Positions 1 to 7,529 of a stretch of 64,000 bases of DNA are shown here, in pieces. Below the pieces are notes generated by a model. That model was not told the origin of the DNA. It saw only the letters and a program-made list of their open reading frames with translations, and did not search any database. Position numbers and translations under genes: made by a program. Source of the stretch: Prevotella sp. (GTDB lineage Bacteria; Bacteroidota; Bacteroidia; Bacteroidales; Bacteroidaceae); the NCBI GenBank assembly GCA_016291085.1, contig JAEEVW010000010.1, positions 1 through 64,000 of the forward strand, given 5' to 3'. Position 1 is the stretch's first letter, and each line of letters begins with the position of its first letter.

Positions 1-56
1 CAGCACCTTTTCGAAAATAAGTTCAACTAAATAACGTATTAATTAATTTAAATCTT

Positions 57-1631
57 ATGAAAAAGTATTTGATGATTGGATTCGCAGCTGTCGCATTCGC
101 AGCTTGCTCGAATCACGACTTTGAGACCTACACCCCGGAGCAGGTGGTGAAGGCTGAGTACGATGCTAAGTTTATTGCTGAGTTCGGTAAACCCGCAGCT
201 AACCAGAACTGGGGTTTCGGTGCTTCTACCCGTGCGTTCACACGTACTTACAATGTACAGGGAAACCTGTGGCATATGGCTAAACCCCAAGGTTTCAACC
301 TTGAATACGATGCTCCGGTTACTGTTGAAGAAAAGAACTTGGTTTTCAACTATGTTAATGACAAAAACAATGTTGAGAAAGTTGACCAGATTACTTTCAC
401 ACAGTATTGGGTAACTCAAATTTGGAATGGCAAATCAGATGCAAATGCCACTGGTGTTAAGGCTCCCGCCAGCGAATCTTATCCCGACCAGAACGGAGCA
501 AAAACCACTACTGTTGGCGGTGGCCACATGGACAAGCTGGATATTTTGGAAAAGGCTGGCGAATGGACTCACTGCAACAATTTCAACGCTGCAAATAACA
601 CTAACTATAAAGAAGGTGGCGAAGGCGGTAGAACACTGATGATAGAAAGCGGCACTTTGAGTTTCCGTTATATTAATAGCGACGGCTCACATATGAGCGA
701 GAAGTATATCATTGTTCCGGGTGAAAAGATTCATTCTTCATTGAAAGGCTTCTATTATGTATGCTTCGACTTCGAAAAAGGTTACACAGCAGAAGAACAG
801 GCTGCAGAAACGTCATATGGCACATGTTCTGTATGGAGAAGCCAAGCAACAGATCAGAATCCTGATGCAGGATATTGGCAGGATAATGTGAACTGGAATT
901 ACAACGGTTTCTATAATGACGTTTCTTCTTCGGAATTACAGGATAAATTAAAGGCAGATAATGGTACAACCAAAGTTAAGAATATCACCTTTAAAGGTTA
1001 CAGGTATGGTCAACAACATTATGTTGGCGATAACAACTATACCGACTGGATTGTTCGTATTAGCCCCGCAAAAGAAAAAGGAAGAAATTACACTGGTCGA
1101 ATTATGGCTGAGGACTTGAGCGTTAATAACAGCTCTGACTGGGACTTCAACGACGTTGTGTTCGACTATGCTATCGAAAACGACAAGGCTTATATTTTGC
1201 TGCAGGCAGCTGGTGGTACATTGCCTCTGAACGTTGGTGGTCAACTCGTTAACGGTGAAGTAGTTGGTGGTTATGAGGTACACGATGCATTTAACGTAGG
1301 ACCTAAGGATATGGTTAATACAGGAGCTGGCCCTGAAGTCGATCCTGTTCCCTTGACGCTCGAGAACAAGACCTACACTTCTAACGCAGATATTAAGCTT
1401 TTCGTGAAGAAGAAGGTTGACGGTGTAGAGAAGTGGGTAGAGATTACTGCTGTTGTTGGTGAGCCTGCTGGTAAGTTTGTTACCCAGACAACCACCAATT
1501 GGGTTGACGAGTATGCTAACATCAAGCGTGCTTACTCTAACTTTGAGACTTGGGTAACGACGGGCACGGGCGAATTCACCCCATCTGGTGCGAATGCTCT
1601 CTACTTCGACCGTATTACAAGAAACGAGTAA
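57..1631 (+). CDS. LruC-domain outer-surface lipoprotein
   Basis: Predicted exported lipoprotein of 524 residues. The N-terminus is a type II signal peptide ending in a lipobox (AFAAC, Cys17), so the mature protein should be lipid-anchored. The early segment with the motif NQNWGFG and the later segment SSDWDFNDVVFDYAI (about residues 357-371) match the LruC/DUF4842-type surface proteins common in Prevotella and Bacteroides; the Asp/Asn-rich stretch looks like a calcium-binding loop. No enzymatic residues are recognisable. It stands alone and ends in a strong hairpin terminator. The role is probably surface adhesion or structure, inferred from family resemblance only. Confidence 0.75.
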   Translation: MKKYLMIGFAAVAFAACSNHDFETYTPEQVVKAEYDAKFIAEFGKPAANQNWGFGASTRAFTRTYNVQGNLWHMAKPQGFNLEYDAPVTVEEKNLVFNYVNDKNNVEKVDQITFTQYWVTQIWNGKSDANATGVKAPASESYPDQNGAKTTTVGGGHMDKLDILEKAGEWTHCNNFNAANNTNYKEGGEGGRTLMIESGTLSFRYINSDGSHMSEKYIIVPGEKIHSSLKGFYYVCFDFEKGYTAEEQAAETSYGTCSVWRSQATDQNPDAGYWQDNVNWNYNGFYNDVSSSELQDKLKADNGTTKVKNITFKGYRYGQQHYVGDNNYTDWIVRISPAKEKGRNYTGRIMAEDLSVNNSSDWDFNDVVFDYAIENDKAYILLQAAGGTLPLNVGGQLVNGEVVGGYEVHDAFNVGPKDMVNTGAGPEVDPVPLTLENKTYTSNADIKLFVKKKVDGVEKWVEITAVVGEPAGKFVTQTTTNWVDEYANIKRAYSNFETWVTTGTGEFTPSGANALYFDRITRNE

Positions 1632-1671
1632 TTTGATATCAAATACTTTGATTTTATATAATGAGGAAGGG

Positions 1672-1701
1672 GCGGTTGCGCGATGCAACCGCTCTTTTTT
1701 T
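1672..1701 (+). terminator. Rho-independent terminator of the LruC lipoprotein gene
   Basis: Perfect 8-bp stem GCGGTTGC / GCAACCGC with a 5-base loop, followed by CT and a run of T residues, 40 bases after the stop codon. Confidence 0.85.
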
Positions 1702-1810
1702 GGCAATAATTTGGTCGTGAAGAAATAAATGTTTACCTTTGACCTTCGGTCGAAAGTAGGCTTCACCTCAGAAAAACCCAAAAATATTTGGTTTTTCATT
1801 CGGTTTGCAC

Positions 1811-1818
1811 TACCTTTG
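1811..1818 (+). promoter_or_regulatory. Bacteroidota -7 promoter box (TACCTTTG)
   Basis: TACCTTTG matches TAnnTTTG. The ATG at 1827 follows only 8 bases after the box, so the transcript should be leaderless or nearly so. This supports the ATG at 1827 over upstream in-frame starts. Confidence 0.6.
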
Positions 1819-1826
1819 CAAAGATT

Positions 1827-2513
1827 ATGGCCGACGAACAAAGAAAAATTGACGGATATAAGTCGCTGAAGGTTTATCAGAAGGCAGTATGCGTGTTTGA
1901 CATCACTGCTTATTTTGTGGCCCACTTCATGGATAGGGGCCACGACCGCACTGTCGACCAAATGCAACAAGCGGCTCGTTCCGGCAAGCAAAACATCGTA
2001 GAAGGCTATAGTGACGCTGAGGGCTCTACAGAGAGCGAACATAAACTGACGGTGATTGCGAAGGGCAGTCTGGAAGAGCTGAAAGAGGACTTTCAGGACT
2101 ATCTTCGCATGAACGGTTTGGAGATGTGGGCTCAGGACAATGCGAAGTATCGGGCTTGCGTGCCGTTGTTTAAGAAACATAACGACTCTGCGTATTACAT
2201 GCGCCAGATAGAAGGACGCAGTGACGAGGATATTGCAAACATAGCACTAATTGTCATCTATCAGGCATTGGCGATGTTGCAAGGGTATATTGCCTATATC
2301 AACAGGAAATTCCTGACGGAAGGCGGCGTAAAAGAGCAGAGATTTAGAAGGAGACTGGAATATAGGGAGAGTAGGGATGGTAGGTTTAGTAGGGAAGGTA
2401 GGGATAGTAGGTCAATTAGGTCGGGTAGGTTTGGTAGGGATGATGACCCTAACCAACCTAACCAACCTAACACCCCTAACTCCCCTACCACCCCTAACAA
2501 CCCTAAAAATTAA
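1827..2513 (+). CDS. Four-helix-bundle protein with arginine and Asn-x-Pro tripeptide-repeat tail
   Basis: About 228 residues starting at MADEQRKI; the reading frame extends upstream but the promoter box lies just before this ATG. Residues 1-165 resemble the S23/IVP-like four-helix-bundle family (motifs YKSLKVYQKA, QMQQAARSGKQNIVEGY), small proteins of unclear function linked to RNA or DNA binding. The C-terminal 50 residues are low complexity: arginine tripeptides (SRD, GRF, SRE, GRD, SRS), then Asn-x-Pro tripeptides (NQP, NTP, NSP). This tail is encoded by a strict 9-bp DNA repeat, nine TAGG followed by seven CCTA. No reverse transcriptase lies nearby, so a diversity-generating-element role (Avd-like) is not supported. 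Confidence 0.7.
   Translation: MADEQRKIDGYKSLKVYQKAVCVFDITAYFVAHFMDRGHDRTVDQMQQAARSGKQNIVEGYSDAEGSTESEHKLTVIAKGSLEELKEDFQDYLRMNGLEMWAQDNAKYRACVPLFKKHNDSAYYMRQIEGRSDEDIANIALIVIYQALAMLQGYIAYINRKFLTEGGVKEQRFRRRLEYRESRDGRFSREGRDSRSIRSGRFGRDDDPNQPNQPNTPNSPTTPNNPKN
2363..2505. repeat. 9-bp-period array: nine TAGG then seven CCTA (in-frame)
   Basis: TAGG begins at 2363, 2372, 2381, 2390, 2399, 2408, 2417, 2426 and 2435, exactly 9 bp apart. CCTA begins at 2448, 2457, 2466, 2475, 2484, 2493 and 2502, again 9 bp apart. The two halves are opposite orientations of the same core, so the whole is a fuzzy inverted repeat with three-codon periodicity inside the 3' end of the four-helix-bundle gene. Confidence 0.9.
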
Positions 2514-2521
2514 TTTTGACT

Positions 2522-3754
2522 ATGGTTTTAAATTATATCTGGATAGCATTTTTCCTGGTGGCGTTTGTGATTGCTGCCGTGAAGCTGGTGTTTTGGGGCG
2601 ACTTCGAGGTGTTTCCTGCGATGATGGATTCCACGTTCTCGTCGTCGAAGACTGCCTTTGAGATTTCGCTGGGGTTGACGGGAGTGCTGTCGCTCTGGCT
2701 GGGTGTGATGAAGGTTGGCGAGAAGGGCGGCGTGGTCAATGTGCTGGCCCGCGTGCTGTCGCCCGTGTTCACCAAGCTGTTTCCTGACATTCCCAAAGGT
2801 CACCCCGTCACGGGCTCTATCTTCATGAACATTGCCGCCAACATGCTGGGACTCGACAATGCCGCTACGCCCCTTGGCCTGAAAGCGATGGAGCAGATGC
2901 AGGAGCTGAACCAGAAGAAGGATACGGCGTCGAACCCGATGATCATGTTCCTGGTGCTGAACACCAGTGGACTGACGCTCATCCCTGTCAGCATCATGGT
3001 CTACAGAGCTCAGTTGGGTGCCGCCCAGCCTACGGATATCTTCATCCCTATCCTGCTGGCGACGTTCTTCTCGACGCTGGCAGGCATCATCGTCACCTCG
3101 CTCTATCAGCGCATCAACCTGATCAACAAGACCATGCTGTTGACACTGGGTGGAGCCTGTCTGGTAGTTGCTGGCATCATTTGGGGCTTCTCGCAGTTGT
3201 CGCCCGACGCGATGAACAAGGTGAGCACCACCGTTGCCAACATCCTGCTGATGACCATCATCTGTGGATTCATCTTGGCAGGCGTGCGCAAAAAAGTGAA
3301 CGTCTACGATGCCTTCATCGAGGGTGCGAAGGACGGTTTCACGACGGCAGTCCGCATCATTCCCTATCTGGTGGCCATCCTCGTTGGAATCGGCGTTTTT
3401 CGCGCCTCAGGGGCGATGGATATGCTGATTGGCGGTATGCGCTGGTGCGTAGAGCTGACGGGCGTCAATGCCCAGTGGGTCGACGCTATGCCTACGGCCT
3501 TGATGAAACCCCTCTCAGGATCGGGAGCCCGCGGTATGATGGTCGACGCCATGACCAACTACGGGGCCGACTCGTTCGTGGGTCGATTGTCGTGCATCTT
3601 CCAGGGGTCGACGGACACCACGTTCTACATCCTGGCTGTGTACTTCGGCTCGGTAGGCATCAAGAACACCCGCCACGCGGTAAGTTGTGGCTTGCTGGCC
3701 GACCTGGCTGGCGTCATTGCAGCGATTGCGATATGTTATTTCTTTTTTGGGTAA
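2522..3754 (+). CDS. SpmA/SpmB-like fused nucleoside-recognition (Gate) membrane protein
   Basis: Integral membrane protein of 410 residues. ATG at 2522 (MVLNYIWIAFF) is preferred to the TTG two codons earlier. It carries two Gate-type halves: the first (about residues 30-170, motif NIAANMLGLDNAATPLGLKA) resembles SpmA; the second (about 220-410, motifs IIPYLVAILVGIGVFRASGA and GSTDTTFYILAVYFGSVGI) resembles SpmB. Such fusions are usual in non-sporulating Bacteroidota, where transport substrate and role are not established. It sits 8 bases after the four-helix-bundle gene and 72 bases before the flippase, probably one transcript. Confidence 0.8.
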   Translation: MVLNYIWIAFFLVAFVIAAVKLVFWGDFEVFPAMMDSTFSSSKTAFEISLGLTGVLSLWLGVMKVGEKGGVVNVLARVLSPVFTKLFPDIPKGHPVTGSIFMNIAANMLGLDNAATPLGLKAMEQMQELNQKKDTASNPMIMFLVLNTSGLTLIPVSIMVYRAQLGAAQPTDIFIPILLATFFSTLAGIIVTSLYQRINLINKTMLLTLGGACLVVAGIIWGFSQLSPDAMNKVSTTVANILLMTIICGFILAGVRKKVNVYDAFIEGAKDGFTTAVRIIPYLVAILVGIGVFRASGAMDMLIGGMRWCVELTGVNAQWVDAMPTALMKPLSGSGARGMMVDAMTNYGADSFVGRLSCIFQGSTDTTFYILAVYFGSVGIKNTRHAVSCGLLADLAGVIAAIAICYFFFG

Positions 3755-3757
3755 ATC

Positions 3758-3811
3758 CTAGGACCTCCTAGGAAGACCTAGGATATCCTAGGAAAACCTA
3801 GGACCTCCTAG
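3758..3811. repeat. 10-bp-period CCTAGG array (intergenic)
   Basis: Six CTAG cores at 3758, 3768, 3778, 3788, 3798 and 3808, exactly 10 bp apart. Most are extended to the palindrome CCTAGG. The array fills the gap between the SpmAB-like gene and the flippase start. Confidence 0.9.
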
Positions 3812-3826
3812 AAAAAATAAAAAACA

Positions 3827-5290
3827 ATGGGAAAGCTAACTACCATCTTCAAGGATACCGCCATTTACGGTCTGTCGAGCATCATTGGCCGTTTTCTGAA
3901 CTATCTGCTCGTGCCGCTCTATACGGCACAGCTGTCTGCCGCCAGCGGTGGTTATGGCATCATCACCAACATCTATGCCTATGTGGCGTTGGTGCTGGTG
4001 TTGCTGACGTTCGGTATGGAGACCACCTATTTCCGTTTCACCAACAAGACGCACACCGACTCGGAGACCGTCTATGGCACCACGCTGATTACGGTGGGGT
4101 CACTGTCGTTGGTGTTTGCCGTGCTGGTGCTGCTGTTCCTGTCGCCCGTCAGCCAGCTGATGGGCTATGGCGAGCACCCTGACTATGTGGGTGTGATGGC
4201 GGTGACGGTGGCCATCGACGCCTTCCTGTGCATTCCCTTCGCCCATCTGCGTCAACAGAAGAAGGCCGTGAAGTTTGCAGCCCTGAAACTGTTGAACATC
4301 GTGGTCAGTATTGCGCTGAACCTCGTCTACTTTTATTTCATGGACGGCAAGGACGTGGGCTATGCCTTCTATATCAATCTGGTATGTACGGCAATGCTGG
4401 CTGTTTGCCTCGTTACGGAGTACACAGGATTCCGCTGGCGATTTGACACGAAGCTGTTCCGTACCATGCTGAGCTATTCGTGGCCCATCTTGATTCTGGG
4501 ACTGGCAGGCATACTGAACCAGACAGCCGACAAGATGCTGTTCCCCTATATCTATAAGGATAGTGACATGCTGACGCAGTTGGGCATCTATGGCGCCTGC
4601 TCGAAGATAGCAATGATTATGGCGATGATTACGCAGGCCTTCCGCTTTGCCTACGAGCCCATCGTCTTTGCTGGTGTCAAGGACAAAGACCAGCACGAGA
4701 TGTACGCCAAGGCCATGAAGTATTTCATCATCTTCACGCTGCTGGCCTTCCTCATCGTGGTGGGCTATATGGACGTCCTGAAATACATCGTTCGCAATCA
4801 GGACTACTGGGTGGGCTTGAAGGTCGTGCCTATCGTGATGGCCGCAGAGATCATGATGGGTGTCTACTTCAACCTGTCGTTTTGGTATAAGGTTATCGAC
4901 AAAACCATCTGGGGAGCCATCTTCTCGGGCATCGGGTGTCTGGTGCTGTTGGTGGTCAACGTTGTCTTCGTGCCCCGTTACGGCTATATGGCCTGTGCCT
5001 GGGGAGGATTTGCAGGATACGGTGTGGCCATGCTGGCATCCTATATCGTAGGACAGAAGTACTACCCCATCAATTATCCGCTGAAGGAGATAACGCTTTA
5101 CGTCGTGCTGGCGCTGGTGCTGTACGGACTGATGTGTGTGACCAGCGACTGGCCCACACTTCTCTCACTGGCGTTCAACACGTTGCTGCTCTTGGCATTC
5201 TTGGCTGTCATCATCAAGCGCGACCTGCCGTTGGAACAGCTGCCCTTCATCGGGCATCGTTTCCGTCGTCCCAAATATAAAGTTCACTAA
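3827..5290 (+). CDS. Polysaccharide biosynthesis flippase (MOP superfamily, Wzx-like)
   Basis: Polytopic membrane protein of 487 residues with about 12-14 hydrophobic segments. The start MGKLTTIFKDTAIYGLSSIIGRFLNYLLVPLY is typical of the oligosaccharide-flippase (MOP/MATE-like) family, which moves lipid-linked saccharide units across the inner membrane. It is not next to glycosyltransferases, so its cargo cannot be read from context. A basic C-terminal tail (RFRRPKYK) probably faces the cytoplasm. It lies 12 bases upstream of the S46 peptidase gene. Confidence 0.85.
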   Translation: MGKLTTIFKDTAIYGLSSIIGRFLNYLLVPLYTAQLSAASGGYGIITNIYAYVALVLVLLTFGMETTYFRFTNKTHTDSETVYGTTLITVGSLSLVFAVLVLLFLSPVSQLMGYGEHPDYVGVMAVTVAIDAFLCIPFAHLRQQKKAVKFAALKLLNIVVSIALNLVYFYFMDGKDVGYAFYINLVCTAMLAVCLVTEYTGFRWRFDTKLFRTMLSYSWPILILGLAGILNQTADKMLFPYIYKDSDMLTQLGIYGACSKIAMIMAMITQAFRFAYEPIVFAGVKDKDQHEMYAKAMKYFIIFTLLAFLIVVGYMDVLKYIVRNQDYWVGLKVVPIVMAAEIMMGVYFNLSFWYKVIDKTIWGAIFSGIGCLVLLVVNVVFVPRYGYMACAWGGFAGYGVAMLASYIVGQKYYPINYPLKEITLYVVLALVLYGLMCVTSDWPTLLSLAFNTLLLLAFLAVIIKRDLPLEQLPFIGHRFRRPKYKVH

Positions 5291-5302
5291 AAATAGTATT
5301 AT

Positions 5303-7420
5303 ATGAAAAAAATCCTAGTATCACTAGTATGCCTAGTATCTCTAGTTAATGTAGCACGTGCCGATGAGGGCATGTGGACATTGTACAATCTGCCTACTGC
5401 CGTCTACGACCAGATGAAGCAGTACGGGTTCCAGTTACCCATGGAGCAGCTCTACCAGAGCGACAATGCGGTGAAGAATGCCGTTGTCAACTTTGGCGGT
5501 TTCTGCACAGGAGTCGTCGTGTCGCCCGACGGACTGGTGTTCACCAACCACCACTGTGGTTTCGACGCCATCCGCCAGCACTCTACGGTAGAGCACGACT
5601 ACATGCTGAACGGCTTCATCTCGAAGTCCTACGAAGAGGAGTTGCCCAACGAAGACCTGTTCGTCAGCTTTATGATTGACCAGAAGGATGTGACCGACCA
5701 GATTTTTCCTCATGTTAAAGGCCTGTCGACCATCAAGCAGGGCGAGTATGTGGACAGCGTGGAGAATGCCTGGCAGAAAGAAATCCGTAAGCAGGACTCT
5801 ACGCTGCGTGTGGAAGTAAAACCTTTCTACGAGGGCAATAAGTACTATATGACCACCTATCGCGACTTCGAGGACGTGCGTCTGGTATTTGCCGTTCCCA
5901 AGTCGATGGGTAAGTTTGGTGGCGAGACAGACAACTGGATGTGGCCCCGTCAGACGTGCGACTACAGCGTGTTCCGTATCTATGCAGACCCCAAGACGAA
6001 TGGTCCTGCCAAGTATTCGAAGGACAATGTGCCCTATCACCCCAAGTCGTGGGCGCCTGTTTCCATGCAGGGCTACAAGCCTGGCGATTTCTGTATGATT
6101 ATGGGTTATCCTGGAAGCACGAGCCGCTATCTGTCGTCGTATGGCATTCAGGAACGTCGCGACGCGTTGAATGCTCCTCGTGTACAGGTTCGTGAGGTGA
6201 AGCAGGAGGTGATGTTGCGCCATATGCGTGCATCGGAGGCTGTGCGTATCATGTACGAGTCGAAGTATGCCCACTCGAGCAACTACTGGAAGAACTCCAT
6301 CGGTATGAACAAATGTATCGACTCTATCGGACTCATCCAACAGAAGCAGCAGTTCGAGGCTAAGATTCGTCAGTGGCAGGATACGACGGGTTATCTGAAG
6401 GGCGAGCTCGACTTCGACAAATTAGCAAAATTGTATCAGAAGCGTATGAAGCTGACCCGTCTGCGCACCATTTTCAGAGAGACCTTCTACACCTTCGACG
6501 ACGAAGTGACGAAGCGTGCCTGGCGTTGCAACTGGGGCGTTCAGGTGCATGGCCCGAAAGACAAGCCCAAGAAGCAGTACTATCAGTTTGACGACAACAG
6601 CAAGGAGTGGGACCTGGCTACCGACAGCGAATTGCTCAGCACGCTGATTCGCAACTATCGCCAGCAGGTCGACAAGGACTATCTGCCTGACTTCTATGAG
6701 ACCATCGACAAGCAATTTGGTGGCGACTATACGGCCTACGTCAATGCGCTGTATAAGAAGTCGATACTGATGAAGAGCGGTAAGCGCATCTATTTCAATA
6801 AGAAGAGCTACGACAAGGATCTGGGTGTGAAGTACGGCATCTCGATCAGCGAGATACTGGCTAAGATCAATGCCGACCTCAGCGAGTTCAGAGATGACAT
6901 TGCCGAACAGGAGCGACTGTTGTGTGACGCTGTGTTGCGCATGGAACAGGATATGCCTAACTATTCGGACGCCAACTTCACCCTGCGTATGACCTACGGA
7001 CAGATTGGTGAATACACGCTGGGCGGACGTCCCTCGGGCTATTACACCACCGCCCGCTCGTTGTGGGAGAAGATGCAGAAGGCCGACGAGAACTTCGAGT
7101 ATTTTGCAGAGCCCGTGATGCACGAACTGCTCTCGAGCAAGGACTTTGGCCCCTATGCCGATTTGCTGACGGGTACCATGCAGCTGTGCTTCCTGTCGAA
7201 CAACGATATCACAGGTGGTAATTCCGGTTCACCCATCTTTAATGGCAAGGGTGAGCTGCTTGGTTTGGCCTTCGACGGCAACTGGGACAGCCTGTCTTCA
7301 GATATCTTCTTCGACCGTCAGTTGGCCCGTACCATCAATGTCGACGTGCGCTACATGCTCTTCATGATGGACCGCTGGGGACACGCTGATCGTCTGCTCA
7401 AGGAAATCAACGCAAAGTAA
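5303..7420 (+). CDS. S46-family dipeptidyl-peptidase, DPP7-type
   Basis: Periplasmic serine exopeptidase of 705 residues that releases dipeptides from peptide N-termini, feeding amino-acid and peptide fermentation. A signal peptide is followed by DEGMWTLYNLP, the usual mature start of the family. Catalytic triad by motif: His84 (TNHHCGFD), Asp220 (RQTCDYSVFRIYA), Ser641 (GGNSGSP). Gly659 in LAFDGNWD sits at the S1 position that is Gly in DPP7 and Arg in DPP11, so hydrophobic rather than acidic P1 preference is expected. Length matches DPP7 (about 710). The signal-peptide core (ILVSLVCLVSLV) is encoded by a 9-bp CTAG array. Confidence 0.92.
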   Translation: MKKILVSLVCLVSLVNVARADEGMWTLYNLPTAVYDQMKQYGFQLPMEQLYQSDNAVKNAVVNFGGFCTGVVVSPDGLVFTNHHCGFDAIRQHSTVEHDYMLNGFISKSYEEELPNEDLFVSFMIDQKDVTDQIFPHVKGLSTIKQGEYVDSVENAWQKEIRKQDSTLRVEVKPFYEGNKYYMTTYRDFEDVRLVFAVPKSMGKFGGETDNWMWPRQTCDYSVFRIYADPKTNGPAKYSKDNVPYHPKSWAPVSMQGYKPGDFCMIMGYPGSTSRYLSSYGIQERRDALNAPRVQVREVKQEVMLRHMRASEAVRIMYESKYAHSSNYWKNSIGMNKCIDSIGLIQQKQQFEAKIRQWQDTTGYLKGELDFDKLAKLYQKRMKLTRLRTIFRETFYTFDDEVTKRAWRCNWGVQVHGPKDKPKKQYYQFDDNSKEWDLATDSELLSTLIRNYRQQVDKDYLPDFYETIDKQFGGDYTAYVNALYKKSILMKSGKRIYFNKKSYDKDLGVKYGISISEILAKINADLSEFRDDIAEQERLLCDAVLRMEQDMPNYSDANFTLRMTYGQIGEYTLGGRPSGYYTTARSLWEKMQKADENFEYFAEPVMHELLSSKDFGPYADLLTGTMQLCFLSNNDITGGNSGSPIFNGKGELLGLAFDGNWDSLSSDIFFDRQLARTINVDVRYMLFMMDRWGHADRLLKEINAK
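5315..5345. repeat. 9-bp-period CTAG array in the signal peptide of the S46 peptidase
   Basis: CTAG at 5315, 5324, 5333 and 5342, each 9 bp apart, in frame. Each unit CTAGTATCN encodes a Leu-Val-Ser/Cys tripeptide, building the hydrophobic core of the signal peptide. Confidence 0.9.
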
Positions 7421-7441
7421 TCAAGACGCCTAAGATACTTA

Positions 7442-7526
7442 AACAACGGATTTCACGAATTTGACGGATTTGAAACCTTCTGATGGTCAGCACTGGTATC
7501 CGTTTAATCTGTGAAATCCGTTGTTT
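7442..7526. terminator. Long palindrome between convergent genes (family A, copy 1)
   Basis: Arms begin AACAACGGATTTCACGAAT and end AATCTGTGAAATCCGTTGTT, with a loop of about 27 bases. It lies between the 3' ends of the S46 peptidase (+) and the helicase (-), so it probably acts as a bidirectional terminator. The same element occurs at 18114-18190. Confidence 0.75.
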
Positions 7527-7529
7527 TTC

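Noticed and set aside
948..2180. Long minus-strand open frame opposite the LruC and four-helix-bundle genes
   Set aside because: It overlaps two well-supported plus-strand genes and a terminator, and its translation has no recognisable domain; a shadow frame.
1827..2513. Four-helix-bundle protein as the Avd accessory factor of a diversity-generating retroelement
   Set aside because: No reverse transcriptase, template repeat or variable lectin-type target gene is in the window; the variable-looking tail is a regular 9-bp array.
5435..6340. Minus-strand 301-codon frame within the S46 peptidase gene
   Set aside because: His- and Val-rich composition typical of antisense translation; the plus-strand gene has catalytic motifs throughout.
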